Below are positions 34,250 through 43,700 of a DNA stretch of 64,000 nucleotides, piece by piece (position 1 is the first letter of the stretch; the number at the start of each line of letters is the position of its first letter). Under the pieces are notes generated by a model. The model made no database searches, had not been told where the DNA came from, and saw only the letters and a program-made list of their open reading frames with translations. The DNA is from JBGAQP01 sp044220635 (lineage in GTDB: Bacteria > Pseudomonadota > Gammaproteobacteria > Burkholderiales > Usitatibacteraceae). The DNA lies in NCBI GenBank assembly GCA_044220635.1, contig JBGAQP010000005.1, positions 62,001-126,000 of the forward strand. The letters are read 5' to 3'. The position numbers and the translations under genes were made by a program.

Positions 34250-35641
34250 TCAGTTGGCGGTGATCGTGAGCTTGCCCGCCTTGTCGATCTCGATGTCGCC
34301 CTTGACGAAGGCGACGTTGTAGCCCTTCTCCTTCAGCTTGTGGTAGGCCATCTCGGCGCGGATGCCCGTCGAGCAGTGCGCGACGATGCGCTTGTCCTTC
34401 GGGATCTCGGCGAGCCGGGCGAGGATCTCCTCGTCGGGTACGAGCTTCGCGCCCTTGATCATCCCGGCATTCGCCTCGTCGTTGTTGCGCACGTCGAGGA
34501 TCAGGGTGTCGGGCGGCGTGCTCGCCGCGAGCTTGCGGAAGGCCTCGATGCCGATGTCGCCGGGGCGGGGCTTGGGCGCGTAGGCGACCTTCGTCGCGAG
34601 CGCTCCCGTCTCGACCGGGAAGCCCGCGGCCTTCCAGCCGGCGAAGCCGCCGGGGATCACCGTGACGTTGGGGTAGCCCGCCTGCGTGATCGCCTTCGCC
34701 ACGTCCATGGCGGCCTTCCCGCCGTCCGCGTCGTAGACCATGATCGGCGGCTTGAGCTTCCTGTCGGGGAAGCCCGCGAGGGCGCTCTTCACCTGGTTCG
34801 GCGCGATCGCGACGGCACCCTTGATGAAGCCGGCCTGCGCCTCGGCGGGGGCCCGCGCGTCGATCAGCACGTGCGGGATCTCCTTGTCGAGCCAGGCCTG
34901 CTTGAGGTGCGCGCCGGCGAGGACGCCGACGTTCTTCTGCGTCCACTCGGGCCAGCCTTCGCGGTAGACCCTCACGTTGGTGTAGCCCATCGCCTCGGCG
35001 CGCCGCAGCGAGTTGGGGCTCAGCATGCAGGTGACGCCCTGGCAGAAGAACACCACGAGCTTCGCCTTGTCGGCCGGCAGCTTCTCGGCGGCGAGCGCGT
35101 CGAACCCCTTGGTCGTGAACGGGAGGTTGATCGCGGTGGGGATCGTGCCTTCCTGGACGCGCGGCAGCGGTCGCGAATCGACCAGCAGGTAGTTGCCCTT
35201 CTCGGGCCCCTGGGCGACGAGCTTCGCGACGTCGTCGTACTTGACGAGCTTCTCGGGAGCGATCTTGATCGGGCCCTTGAAGTAGATCGCGCTCGCGGTC
35301 TTCACGCCGTCCTTTTCCGTGAAGACGATGCGGGATTCGTGGCCCTTGCGGATCTCGCGCAGCGCTTCCGCCGTCTTGGGATCGCCCGCCTCGACCACCT
35401 TGATGGTCTTGGGATCGAACCGCACGATCTCGGTGGCGGCGTCGATCTTCAGCTGGATCGACTGGGACTTGAACGCGACGTTCTCGAACCAGCCGGAAAG
35501 CTCGCCGGGGGCGGCCTTGTGGCAGTTGGTGCAGAACTGCGGGATCGTGGGCTTGGCGGCGGGCGCGGGGGCCGGCGCCTGAGCCAGGACGGCGGGCGCG
35601 AGGCCGGCCGCAAGCCACGCGGCGAGGGTGCGCAATCTCAT
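34250..35641 (-). CDS. Periplasmic triple-rhodanese protein with a c-type heme motif
   Basis: 463 residues. Signal peptide (cleavage near PAVLA-QA, residue 20), then CTNCH at residues 37-41, a single CxxCH heme c attachment site; an all-beta-like segment to about residue 130; and three rhodanese modules at about 130-235, 240-345 and 355-460. Module 1 has a Cys200-containing loop (FFCQGVTC), module 3 has Cys423 (AHCSTGIRAE); module 2 has Asp in place of the Cys (VYDADGGK) and should be inactive. By inference it is a periplasmic sulfurtransferase or sulfur/thiosulfate-handling redox protein. ATG 35641 has AAAGGAG upstream. Monocistronic, behind an FNR-type promoter. Confidence 0.8.
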   Translation of the reverse strand: MRLRTLAAWLAAGLAPAVLAQAPAPAPAAKPTIPQFCTNCHKAAPGELSGWFENVAFKSQSIQLKIDAATEIVRFDPKTIKVVEAGDPKTAEALREIRKGHESRIVFTEKDGVKTASAIYFKGPIKIAPEKLVKYDDVAKLVAQGPEKGNYLLVDSRPLPRVQEGTIPTAINLPFTTKGFDALAAEKLPADKAKLVVFFCQGVTCMLSPNSLRRAEAMGYTNVRVYREGWPEWTQKNVGVLAGAHLKQAWLDKEIPHVLIDARAPAEAQAGFIKGAVAIAPNQVKSALAGFPDRKLKPPIMVYDADGGKAAMDVAKAITQAGYPNVTVIPGGFAGWKAAGFPVETGALATKVAYAPKPRPGDIGIEAFRKLAASTPPDTLILDVRNNDEANAGMIKGAKLVPDEEILARLAEIPKDKRIVAHCSTGIRAEMAYHKLKEKGYNVAFVKGDIEIDKAGKLTITAN

Positions 35642-35725
35642 GGAATGCTCCTTTCGGCGATGAGGAAGGTTCTCGCGAGCCGGCCCGCCGATGCCTCGTG
35701 GGCGGCAAGCCGCTCGATCGCCCCC

Positions 35726-35767
35726 ATTGAAGCGCAGCTCGCGACCCTTCAAGGTGATTTATATCAA
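35726..35767 (-). promoter_or_regulatory. FNR/ANR-type box and class II promoter of the rhodanese-heme gene
   Basis: On the minus strand TTGATATAAATCAC (35767-35754) matches TTGAT-N4-ATCAA at 9 of 10 defined positions. A TTCAAT -10 element lies at 35731-35726; a start near 35719 puts the box centre at -41.5, the standard activating position for FNR-type regulators. This predicts induction under low oxygen. Between 35642 and 35845 I see nothing else. Confidence 0.6.
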
Positions 35768-35845
35768 TCTCGGCTTATATATGACCGGATCGATGGACCG
35801 GTACCGGGAGCGAGCCTAGTGCGCGGAAGGCCTTGAAAAAAAGGC

Positions 35846-35872
35846 AAAAAAAAGGGGCAGGAGACCTGCCCC
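35846..35872 (-). terminator. Intrinsic terminator of the candidate small RNA (and of glrR transcripts)
   Basis: 8-bp stem GGGGCAGG / CCTGCCCC (35872-35865 with 35861-35854 on the minus strand), loop of 3, followed by eight T residues (35853-35846) and a second T-run a few bases on. Near-ideal Rho-independent terminator reading in the minus direction. Confidence 0.9.
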
Positions 35873-35974
35873 ACAAGGCGCACTCTTGAATACAGGAGGG
35901 TGACCACCATCGCGGAGGGAAGGCCGCGGCGCTGGTGCTCCCGGGGGGGAGCGATACCCGGAGGAGGGTACCCG
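35846..35974 (-). ncRNA. Candidate sigma-54-dependent small RNA downstream of glrR
   Basis: About 130 nt bounded by a perfect sigma-54 promoter (35985-36000) and an intrinsic terminator (35846-35872). No conserved protein frame covers it. Predicted helices on the minus strand: GCTCCC/GGGAGC (35952-35947 with 35942-35937), CGCGG/CCGCG in the middle, and the terminator stem. Three unpaired or loop-adjacent CCCTCC motifs are complementary to Shine-Dalgarno sequences (plus-strand positions 35961-35969, 35914-35920, 35895-35901). The control region carries two GlrR-like sites, and the gene lies right behind glrR. E. coli GlrR drives the small RNA GlmY from such a promoter; homology to GlmY is not claimed. 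Alternative: an unusually long regulated 3' UTR of the glr operon. Confidence 0.65.
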
Positions 35975-35984
35975 GGGTCTTAGG

Positions 35985-36000
35985 AGCAATCTCGGTGCCA
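35985..36000 (-). promoter_or_regulatory. Sigma-54 (-24/-12) promoter
   Basis: Minus strand TGGCAC-CGAGA-TTGCT: GG at 35999-35998, GC at 35987-35986, exactly 10 bp between them, and both elements match the consensus. Expected start near 35974. It lies downstream of a gene for a sigma-54 activator (glrR). Confidence 0.8.
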
Positions 36001-36007
36001 GTCTACG

Positions 36008-36020
36008 CAAGCCATTGATA
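36008..36020 (-). promoter_or_regulatory. IHF consensus match
   Basis: Minus strand TATCAATGGCTTG fits the IHF consensus WATCAANNNNTTR at every defined position and has an A/T-rich 5' flank (36021-36033). It sits between the activator sites and the sigma-54 promoter, where DNA bending would be useful, although closer to the -24 element than usual. Confidence 0.5.
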
Positions 36021-36076
36021 TTCTTTGGTTTGGATGCGGGAGTGGGCCGAGCGCCCCGGCGAACGAGGTCCCGCGG

Positions 36077-36094
36077 CGTCGCCGGCGGGCGACA
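36077..36094 (-). promoter_or_regulatory. GlrR-like upstream activating sequence, proximal
   Basis: Minus strand TGTCGCCCGCCGGCGACG, an 18-bp dyad of the form TGTCGCC-N4-GGCGACG, agreeing with the GlrR half-sites TGTC-N10-GACA at 7 of 8 bases. Centre about 111 bp upstream of the predicted start of the small RNA. Confidence 0.6.
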
Positions 36095-36144
36095 GAACAA
36101 CCGCGATTGCCCCGCTAAACGATTGATTGCTTGGGCTGAACGCC

Positions 36145-36162
36145 TGTCGCCGATTGGCGACG
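36145..36162 (+). promoter_or_regulatory. GlrR-like upstream activating sequence, distal
   Basis: Plus strand TGTCGCCGATTGGCGACG, the same TGTCGCC-N4-GGCGACG dyad as the proximal site, 68 bp farther upstream and 9 bp beyond the glrR stop codon; the N4 differs, so this is not simple duplication. Confidence 0.6.
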
Positions 36163-36170
36163 ACGCGGCC

Positions 36171-37534
<1,364 letters not shown>

Positions 37535-37535
<1 letters not shown>

Positions 37536-38110
37536 CAGCGTTTCGGTTCCTGCCGCGAGGACAGGCTCCTTTCCAGGTTCGTGAGCGCGTCGATCTTCTG
37601 CTGCAGGGCCGCGGCCTTCTCCTGCAGGGCGTCCGCGCGCTGCTTCTGCGATTCGAGGGCGCGCCGGTCGTCGCGGGACCGGGTGCCGGCCGCCGCGGCG
37701 CTCTCCTTGAGCCGGCGGCGTTCCGATGCCATTCCCAGCAAGAAGCTTGCCATGCCGCGCAGCTCGGCGTCGGCCCGCTCGTCGGCCGCGAGAGGCTCGA
37801 CCAGCGCGAGGAGCTCGGCCTCGTCCGACTGGGGCGCGGCAGCGAGGGCGAGGGCCACGCGCAGGGTCGCGAGGTCCGCCGGGCGGGCGCGCGCGAGCTC
37901 GCGCTGGCGCGCGGTCTCCTCGGCGAGCCCCGCCTCGTCGAGGCCGCGCAGCCGTCCGAGGTAGGCGAGGAGCTCGTCGGCCGCGCTCGGCGCCTTCGCG
38001 GCCGGGGGCGCGGGCGCCGACCGGGGGGGCGGCGCGCCGGACTCGAACAGGGCGCAGCCCGGCGCCGCGAGGGCGAGGAGCACGGCGAGCGCGGCGGCCG
38101 GGCGGGCCAT
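37535..38110 (-). CDS. glrG: GlrG/QseG-like lipoprotein
   Basis: 191 residues. Lipobox near AAPGCALF (Cys19), a Pro/Ala linker, then a helical domain, and a C-terminal coiled coil (about residues 135-185; ALQEKAAALQQKIDALTNLE). It sits between kinase and regulator, as qseG/glrG does in enterobacteria, where the outer-membrane lipoprotein interacts with the kinase periplasmic domain. Sequence similarity is low-complexity, so the assignment rests mainly on order and architecture. It overlaps both neighbours by 1 nt. Confidence 0.72.
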
Positions 38111-39552
38111 CAGGCGGCCTCCTCGAAGTCGCGCTTGCGGGGGAAGCGGATGCGGAAGTGGGCCCCCGGGCCCTCGAGGATCTCGACCACGCCCTTGTGC
38201 AGGTCCACGTACTCCTTGACGATCGACAGCCCCAGGCCGCTGCCCTTGATCGCCGAGAGCGGCGCGTCCGTGCCGCGGTAGAACGCGTCGAACACCTTGT
38301 CGCGCTCCGGCGCGGGGATGCCCGGCCCCTCGTCGAGGACCTCGAAGACGGCGTCGTTGCGGTCCTTGTAGAGCTTGATCGAGACGAGGCCGCGCTCCGG
38401 GGAGAACTTGACCGCGTTGGAGAGCAGGTTGTCGAGGAGCACGCGGATCTTCTCCTCGTCGCAGTAGGCGGTCACGTTCTCGCAGTTGAGCTCGACGCGG
38501 ATGCCGCGCGCGACGATCGCGAGCTTGCGGTCGTTGACCACGCGGCGCACGACGTCGCGCAGCTGCACGATCTTCGCGTCGAGGTAGGAGGCCTGCGCGT
38601 GCACCGCGCTGTAGTTGAGCAGGCCCTCGATGAGCTTCCTCAGCTCGATCGAGTTCTCCTGCAGGATGCGCGCGATCTCGCGCTGCTCGGCGTTGAGGTT
38701 GCCGACCACGCCCGAGGAGAGCAGGTCCGAGCCCTCGCGCAGCGCCGTGAGCGGGGTCTTCAGCTCGTGGGAGATGTGCTGCAGGAAGCGCGTCTTCTGC
38801 GCCTCGAGCGTCACCAGCCGCTGGCGCAGCCAGTCGAGCTGCTCGCCCAGGCGCACCATGTCGCCGGGCCCCTCGATGCGGATGGGCCGGGCGAAGTGGC
38901 CCTCGCCCAGCCCGCGGATGCCCGAGCTCACCTGCGTGATCGGGCGCGCGATGAGGAAGGTGAAGGAGGCGATGAGCAGGATCGCGGTGGGGATCATCGC
39001 GATCATGAGCCAGAAGACGCGGTTGCGCGACTTCACCGCCTGGGTGCGCAGCTGCTCGATGCCCTCGTCGATCACGGCGTCGCCGTCGCGCACGAGCGCG
39101 TGGCCGCGCTCGGAGAGCGCGGTGAAGTCCGCCGCGAGGCGGAAGGAGAGCTCGGGCGAGGGCGGCGAGCGCGCGATCGTCTGCTGGATCGCCTCCTCCT
39201 GCCGCAGGATCGCCGCCACCTCCGCGCGCTGCGCGTCCGACAGAGGCATCTCCTCGAGGCCGCGCAGCGTCGCGTGGAAGGTCGCGCGGTGCGCGCGGTA
39301 GGCCTCGAGGAAGGACGCCTCGCCCGCGACCGCGTACTGCCGCGCCGAGCGCTCGAGCGCGGTGATCGTGCCCGTGAGCGCGCGGCTCGACTGCGTCACC
39401 TTGACCGCGGAGAGCACCGCCTGCTCGGAGAGCGCGGCGAGGCGCTCGAAGGCGACCGCGTTCGAGAAGAGCGCGAAGAGCAGCGGGGCCGCCACGATCG
39501 TGAAGCCGATCAGCAGCAGCGAGAGGAAGGATCGGGGATAGCTGAGGCGCAT
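38110..39552 (-). CDS. glrK: Sensor histidine kinase GlrK (QseE)
   Basis: 480 residues from ATG 39552. Membrane helix 1 at about residues 8-30, a helical periplasmic domain (35-175), helix 2 (about 180-205), HAMP, dimerisation domain with phosphorylated His in LQHISHELKTPLTALREGSDLL, and an ATPase domain (DNLLSNAVKFSPERG, GSGLGLSIVKEYVDLH). It phosphorylates GlrR. First gene of the glrK-glrG-glrR operon; the upstream 119 bp are shared with the divergent DUF3460 gene. No strong Shine-Dalgarno before the ATG. Confidence 0.9.
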   Translation of the reverse strand: MRLSYPRSFLSLLLIGFTIVAAPLLFALFSNAVAFERLAALSEQAVLSAVKVTQSSRALTGTITALERSARQYAVAGEASFLEAYRAHRATFHATLRGLEEMPLSDAQRAEVAAILRQEEAIQQTIARSPPSPELSFRLAADFTALSERGHALVRDGDAVIDEGIEQLRTQAVKSRNRVFWLMIAMIPTAILLIASFTFLIARPITQVSSGIRGLGEGHFARPIRIEGPGDMVRLGEQLDWLRQRLVTLEAQKTRFLQHISHELKTPLTALREGSDLLSSGVVGNLNAEQREIARILQENSIELRKLIEGLLNYSAVHAQASYLDAKIVQLRDVVRRVVNDRKLAIVARGIRVELNCENVTAYCDEEKIRVLLDNLLSNAVKFSPERGLVSIKLYKDRNDAVFEVLDEGPGIPAPERDKVFDAFYRGTDAPLSAIKGSGLGLSIVKEYVDLHKGVVEILEGPGAHFRIRFPRKRDFEEAA

Positions 39553-39671
39553 CCGTCGGGAGTCGCGGGAAACCCGGCCATTATCGCCTCCGCGCTCGGC
39601 CGGAAGCAAACCGCGCGGGGATGCGGCGGCGTGATAAACTGCCGGAGAATCAATCGCTTGCCGGTCCCCTC

Positions 39672-39860
39672 ATGTACCAATCCGACGCCACCCGATTCCT
39701 TCGCGAGCTCCTCGAGGCCAATCCCCAGCTCGTCGAGCTGCAGAAGCGCAACCGCGCCACCTGGTGGGATCGCCCCCAGGATCGCGACGCCCTCGCCGAG
39801 CGCGAGGCGGCGAGCGTGCCGGTGCCGCCCTACGCCTACTTTCCCCTGCCCAAAGGATAG
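39672..39860 (+). CDS. DUF3460 family small protein
   Basis: 62 residues (start YQSDATRFLRELLEANPQLVELQ, end VPPYAYFPLPKG). Small soluble helical protein of a family found almost only in Betaproteobacteria; function unknown. ATG 39672 is the start that matches the family N-terminus MxYxSD. Monocistronic, divergent from glrK and convergent with serB. Confidence 0.8.
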   Translation: MYQSDATRFLRELLEANPQLVELQKRNRATWWDRPQDRDALAEREAASVPVPPYAYFPLPKG

Positions 39861-39884
39861 GTCGGGCGCCGGAGCGGCTTGCGC

Positions 39885-40724
39885 TCACTCCGGGAAGAGC
39901 GCGAGCAGCCCGTCGAGGCCGGCGAAGTCGAGCGTGTAGTCGACCCGCGAGCGCACGACGGGCTTGGCGCGGTAGGCCACGCTCGTTCCGGCCTCGGCGA
40001 GCATCAGCAGGTCGTTCGCCCCGTCGCCGATCGCGAGGACGCGCTCGCGCGCGATTCCGAGCTCGCGCTTGAGCCGCGCCACGTGCGCGGCCTTGCCCTG
40101 CGCGTCGACAAGCGGCCCGGTCACGCGCCCGGCGAGCCGGCCCTGCTCGATCACCAGCTCGTTGGCGTAGGCGTGGTCGAGCCCGAGGCGCTCGCGCAGC
40201 CGGTCCGTGAAGTAGGTGAACCCCCCGGAGACGAGCAGCGACTTCAGGCCCGCGCGCCGGGCGGCGGCGAGCAGGCGCTCGGCGCCGGGGTTGAGGCGCA
40301 CGCGTTCCTCGTGGACCCGCGCGAGCACGCCCGCCTCGAGGCCCGCGAGCGCGGCGACCCGGCGCCTGAGGCTCTCGGGCCAGTCGATCTCGCCGCGCAT
40401 GGCGCTCGCCGTGACCGCGGCGACCTCGGCCTTGCGGCCCGCGAAATCGGCGATCTCGTCGATGCACTCGATCGCGATGAGCGTGGAGTCCATGTCCATC
40501 GCGAGCAGCGCGAAGTCGGCGAGCCGGCGGCCCTCGGCGACGAAGCCGTGGTCGAGGCGCGCGGCCTCGCAGGCGGCGGCCACCGCCGGGCGCGTCGCGG
40601 GGTCCGCCCCGGTGATGCGGAAGGCCGTCGCCGAGACGCGCTCGATGGCCTGCCCGCGCGCGAGGGCGTGCAGCCGCTTCAGGTCGGGCGTGGAGACCTC
40701 TTCGCCCTGGATCACGAGGTTCAT
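39885..40724 (-). CDS. serB: Phosphoserine phosphatase SerB
   Basis: 279 residues, HAD superfamily: nucleophile motif MDMDSTL (Asp77, acid/base Asp79), motif II VSGGFTYFTDRL, motif III/IV AIGDGANDLLMLAEAG. An N-terminal ACT-like domain of about 70 residues precedes it. It makes serine from phosphoserine, the last step of serine synthesis, and serine feeds CysE elsewhere in this window. It follows mfd by 3 nt. Confidence 0.94.
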   Translation of the reverse strand: MNLVIQGEEVSTPDLKRLHALARGQAIERVSATAFRITGADPATRPAVAAACEAARLDHGFVAEGRRLADFALLAMDMDSTLIAIECIDEIADFAGRKAEVAAVTASAMRGEIDWPESLRRRVAALAGLEAGVLARVHEERVRLNPGAERLLAAARRAGLKSLLVSGGFTYFTDRLRERLGLDHAYANELVIEQGRLAGRVTGPLVDAQGKAAHVARLKRELGIARERVLAIGDGANDLLMLAEAGTSVAYRAKPVVRSRVDYTLDFAGLDGLLALFPE

Positions 40725-40727
40725 GGC

Positions 40728-43700
40728 TCAGGCCAATCTTCGCAGGAACTGGCGCACCTCGTTCGCGCGCGCCTTGAGGTCGGCGTGCTGGCGCTCGATG
40801 CGCACGCGATCCGGCCCCGGCAGTCGGTAGACCGGGCTCGACTTCACGAGGGCGAGCACGCGCTGCGGGTCCACGGGCGGGGCGGGCACGAACTGCACGA
40901 CGATGCCCGTGGGGCCGGCGTCGATCTTCGCTACACCCAGGGGCGCGCCCTGCACGCGCAGCCGGTGGCACTCGAGGAGCACGCGCGCGGCCTCCGGCAG
41001 CGGCCCGAAGCGGTCCACGAACTCCTCGGTGAGCGTCTCGAGCTCGCCGTCCGTCGCGCAGTTCGCGAGCCGCTTGTAGACGACGAGCCGCTCGTGCACG
41101 TCGCCGCAGTACGACTCGGGCAGGAGCGCGGGCGCGTGCAGGTTCACCTCGGTGGCGACCGTGAGCGGGCCCGCGAGGTCGGGCTCGCGGCCGGCCTTCA
41201 GCGAGCGCACCGCGTGCTCGAGCATCTCGGCGTAGAGCGCGAAGCCCACGTCGTGGATGCCGCCCGACTGGGATTCGCCCAGCACCTCGCCCGCGCCGCG
41301 GATCTCGAGGTCGTGCATCGCGAGGTAGAAGCCCGCCCCGAGGTCCTCCATGAGCTGGATCGCCTCGAGGCGCTTCTTCGCCGCGGCCGAGAGCGCGTCC
41401 TCGGGAGGCGTGAGGAGGTAGGCGTAGGCCTGGTGGTGCGAGCGGCCCACGCGCCCGCGCAGCTGGTGCAGCTGCGCGAGGCCGAAGCGGTCGGCGCGGT
41501 GGATGAGGATCGTGTTCGCGGTCGGCACGTCGATGCCCGTCTCGATGATCGTGGAGCACAGCAGCACGTTCGCGCGCTGGTGGTAGAAGTCGCGCATCAC
41601 GCGCTCGAGGTCGCGCTCGCGCATCTGCCCGTGGGCGACGGCGATGCGCGCCTCGGGCAGGAGCTTCTCGAGCTCCTCGCGGCGGTTGTCGATCGTCTCG
41701 ACCTCGTTGTAGAGGTAGTAGGCTTGGCCGCCGCGCTTGAGCTCGCGCAGCACCGCCTCGCGCACGATCCCGGGCGAGAGGCGGTTCACGAAGGTCTTGA
41801 TCGCGAGCCGCCGCTGGGGGGCGGTGGCGATGACCGAGAAATCGCGCAGGCCCTCGAGCGACATGGCGAGCGTCCTCGGGATCGGCGTGGCGGTGAGCGT
41901 GAGGACGTCGACCTCGGCGCGCAGGCGCTTGAGTTCCTCCTTCTGGCGCACGCCGAAGCGGTGCTCCTCGTCGATGATGACGAGCCCGAGCCGGGCGAAC
42001 GCCACGCCCTTCTGCAGCAGCTTGTGGGTGCCGATGGCGATGTCGACGGTGCCGTCGGCGAGCCCCGCGAGGCTCGCCGCGGACTCGCGGGCGCTGCGGA
42101 AGCGCGAGAGCTCGGCGATCCTCACCGGGAAGCCCGCGAAGCGGTCGCCGAAGTTCTGGAAGTGCTGCTCGGCGAGCAGCGTCGTGGGCACGAGGATCGC
42201 CACCTGCCGGCCGGCGGCCACGGCGACGAAGGCCGCGCGCATCGCGACCTCGGTCTTGCCGAAGCCGACGTCGCCGCACACGAGGCGGTCCATGGGCCGC
42301 CCCGCGGTCATGTCCTGCACGACCGCCGCGATGGCGTTCGCCTGGTCGGGCGTCTCCTCGAACGGGAAGGCGGCGGCGAAGGCCTCGTAGCCCTGCGCGT
42401 CGAGCGGGAAGGCGTAGCCCTGGCGCGCCGCGCGGCGCGCGTAGAGGTCGAGGAGCTCCGCGGCCGTGTCGCGGATCTGCTGCGCGGCCTTGCGCCGGGC
42501 GCGCTCCCACTGGCCGCTGCCCAGCCGGTGGACGGGCGCGTCCTCGGGCGCGGCGCCGGTGTAGCGGCTGATGACGTGCAGCTGCGAGACCGGCACGTAG
42601 AGCTTGTCGCCGCCCTCGTACTCGAGGTGCAGGAACTCCATCGCGCCCTCGCCGAGGTCCATCGTGACGAGCCCCCGGTAGCGGCCGATGCCGTGCTGGC
42701 TGTGGACGACGGGGTCGCCCGTCTTCACCTCCGAGAGGTCGCGCAGCATCCCTTCGGCACCCGCGCGCGCCCGGGCGTCGCGCCGCCGCGTCTGGCGGAC
42801 CTGCCCGGGATAGAGCTCGGCCTCGGTGACCACGGCGAGCCGCTCGCCCGGGAGCGCGAAGCCCGCGGAAAGCGGCCCGTGGGCGAGGGCGAGGCGCGCC
42901 GGAGTGCCGAGGAACTGCGCCCAGGTTTCGCAGGCGGCGGCTTCCACGCCGTGCTCGGCGAGGAACTGCGAGATCGTCTCGCGGCGACCCGGCCCCTCGG
43001 CCACGACGAGCACCCGGCCGGGAAAGCCCGCGGCGAACCGCCCGAGGGCCGCGAGCGGGTCCGCGGAGCGCCGGTCGACCTCGATCGCGGGCAGCGCCGC
43101 CGCGGCCTCGCCGGAGGCCGCCGCCTCGAGGCGCTCGTGCTGCGCGAGCGCGACGAAGAGCTCCTCGACGCCGAGGTAGAGCTGGCGCGGCTCGAGCAGC
43201 GGGCGGTCGCGCTCGCCGCGCAGCAGCTCCCAGCGCGACTTGAGGTCGCGCCAGAACGCCTCGGCCGCCTCGGCGACGGCGCCGTGGACCACGCAGGCGG
43301 TCCCGGCGGGCAGGTAGTCGAACAGGGTCTCGGTCGCCTCGAAGAAGAGCGGCAGGTAGCACTCCACGCCCGCGGGCGCGAGCCCGTTTGAGACGTCCTT
43401 GTAGACGCGGCTGCGGCTCGGGTCGCCCTCGAAACGCTCGCGGAAGCCCGCGCGGAAGCGCGAGCGCCCTTCCTCGTCGAGGGGGAATTCCCGCGCGGGC
43501 AGCAGCCGCACCTCGGCGACCGGGTAGATCGAGCGCTGGCTGTCGACGTCGAAGGTGCGGATCGACTCGATCTCCTCGCCGAGGAGGTCCAGGCGGTAGG
43601 GGACCGCGCTGCCCGTGGGAAAGAGGTCCACGAGGCCGCCGCGCACGCAGTACTCGCCCGGGCCCATCACCTGCTGGACCGCGGCGTAGCCGGCGAGCGC

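Noticed and set aside
35816..36100. A 94-codon frame over the candidate sRNA
   Set aside because: It runs through the sigma-54 promoter and the terminator, is Pro/Arg-rich without domain, and has no ribosome site; an RNA gene explains the region better.
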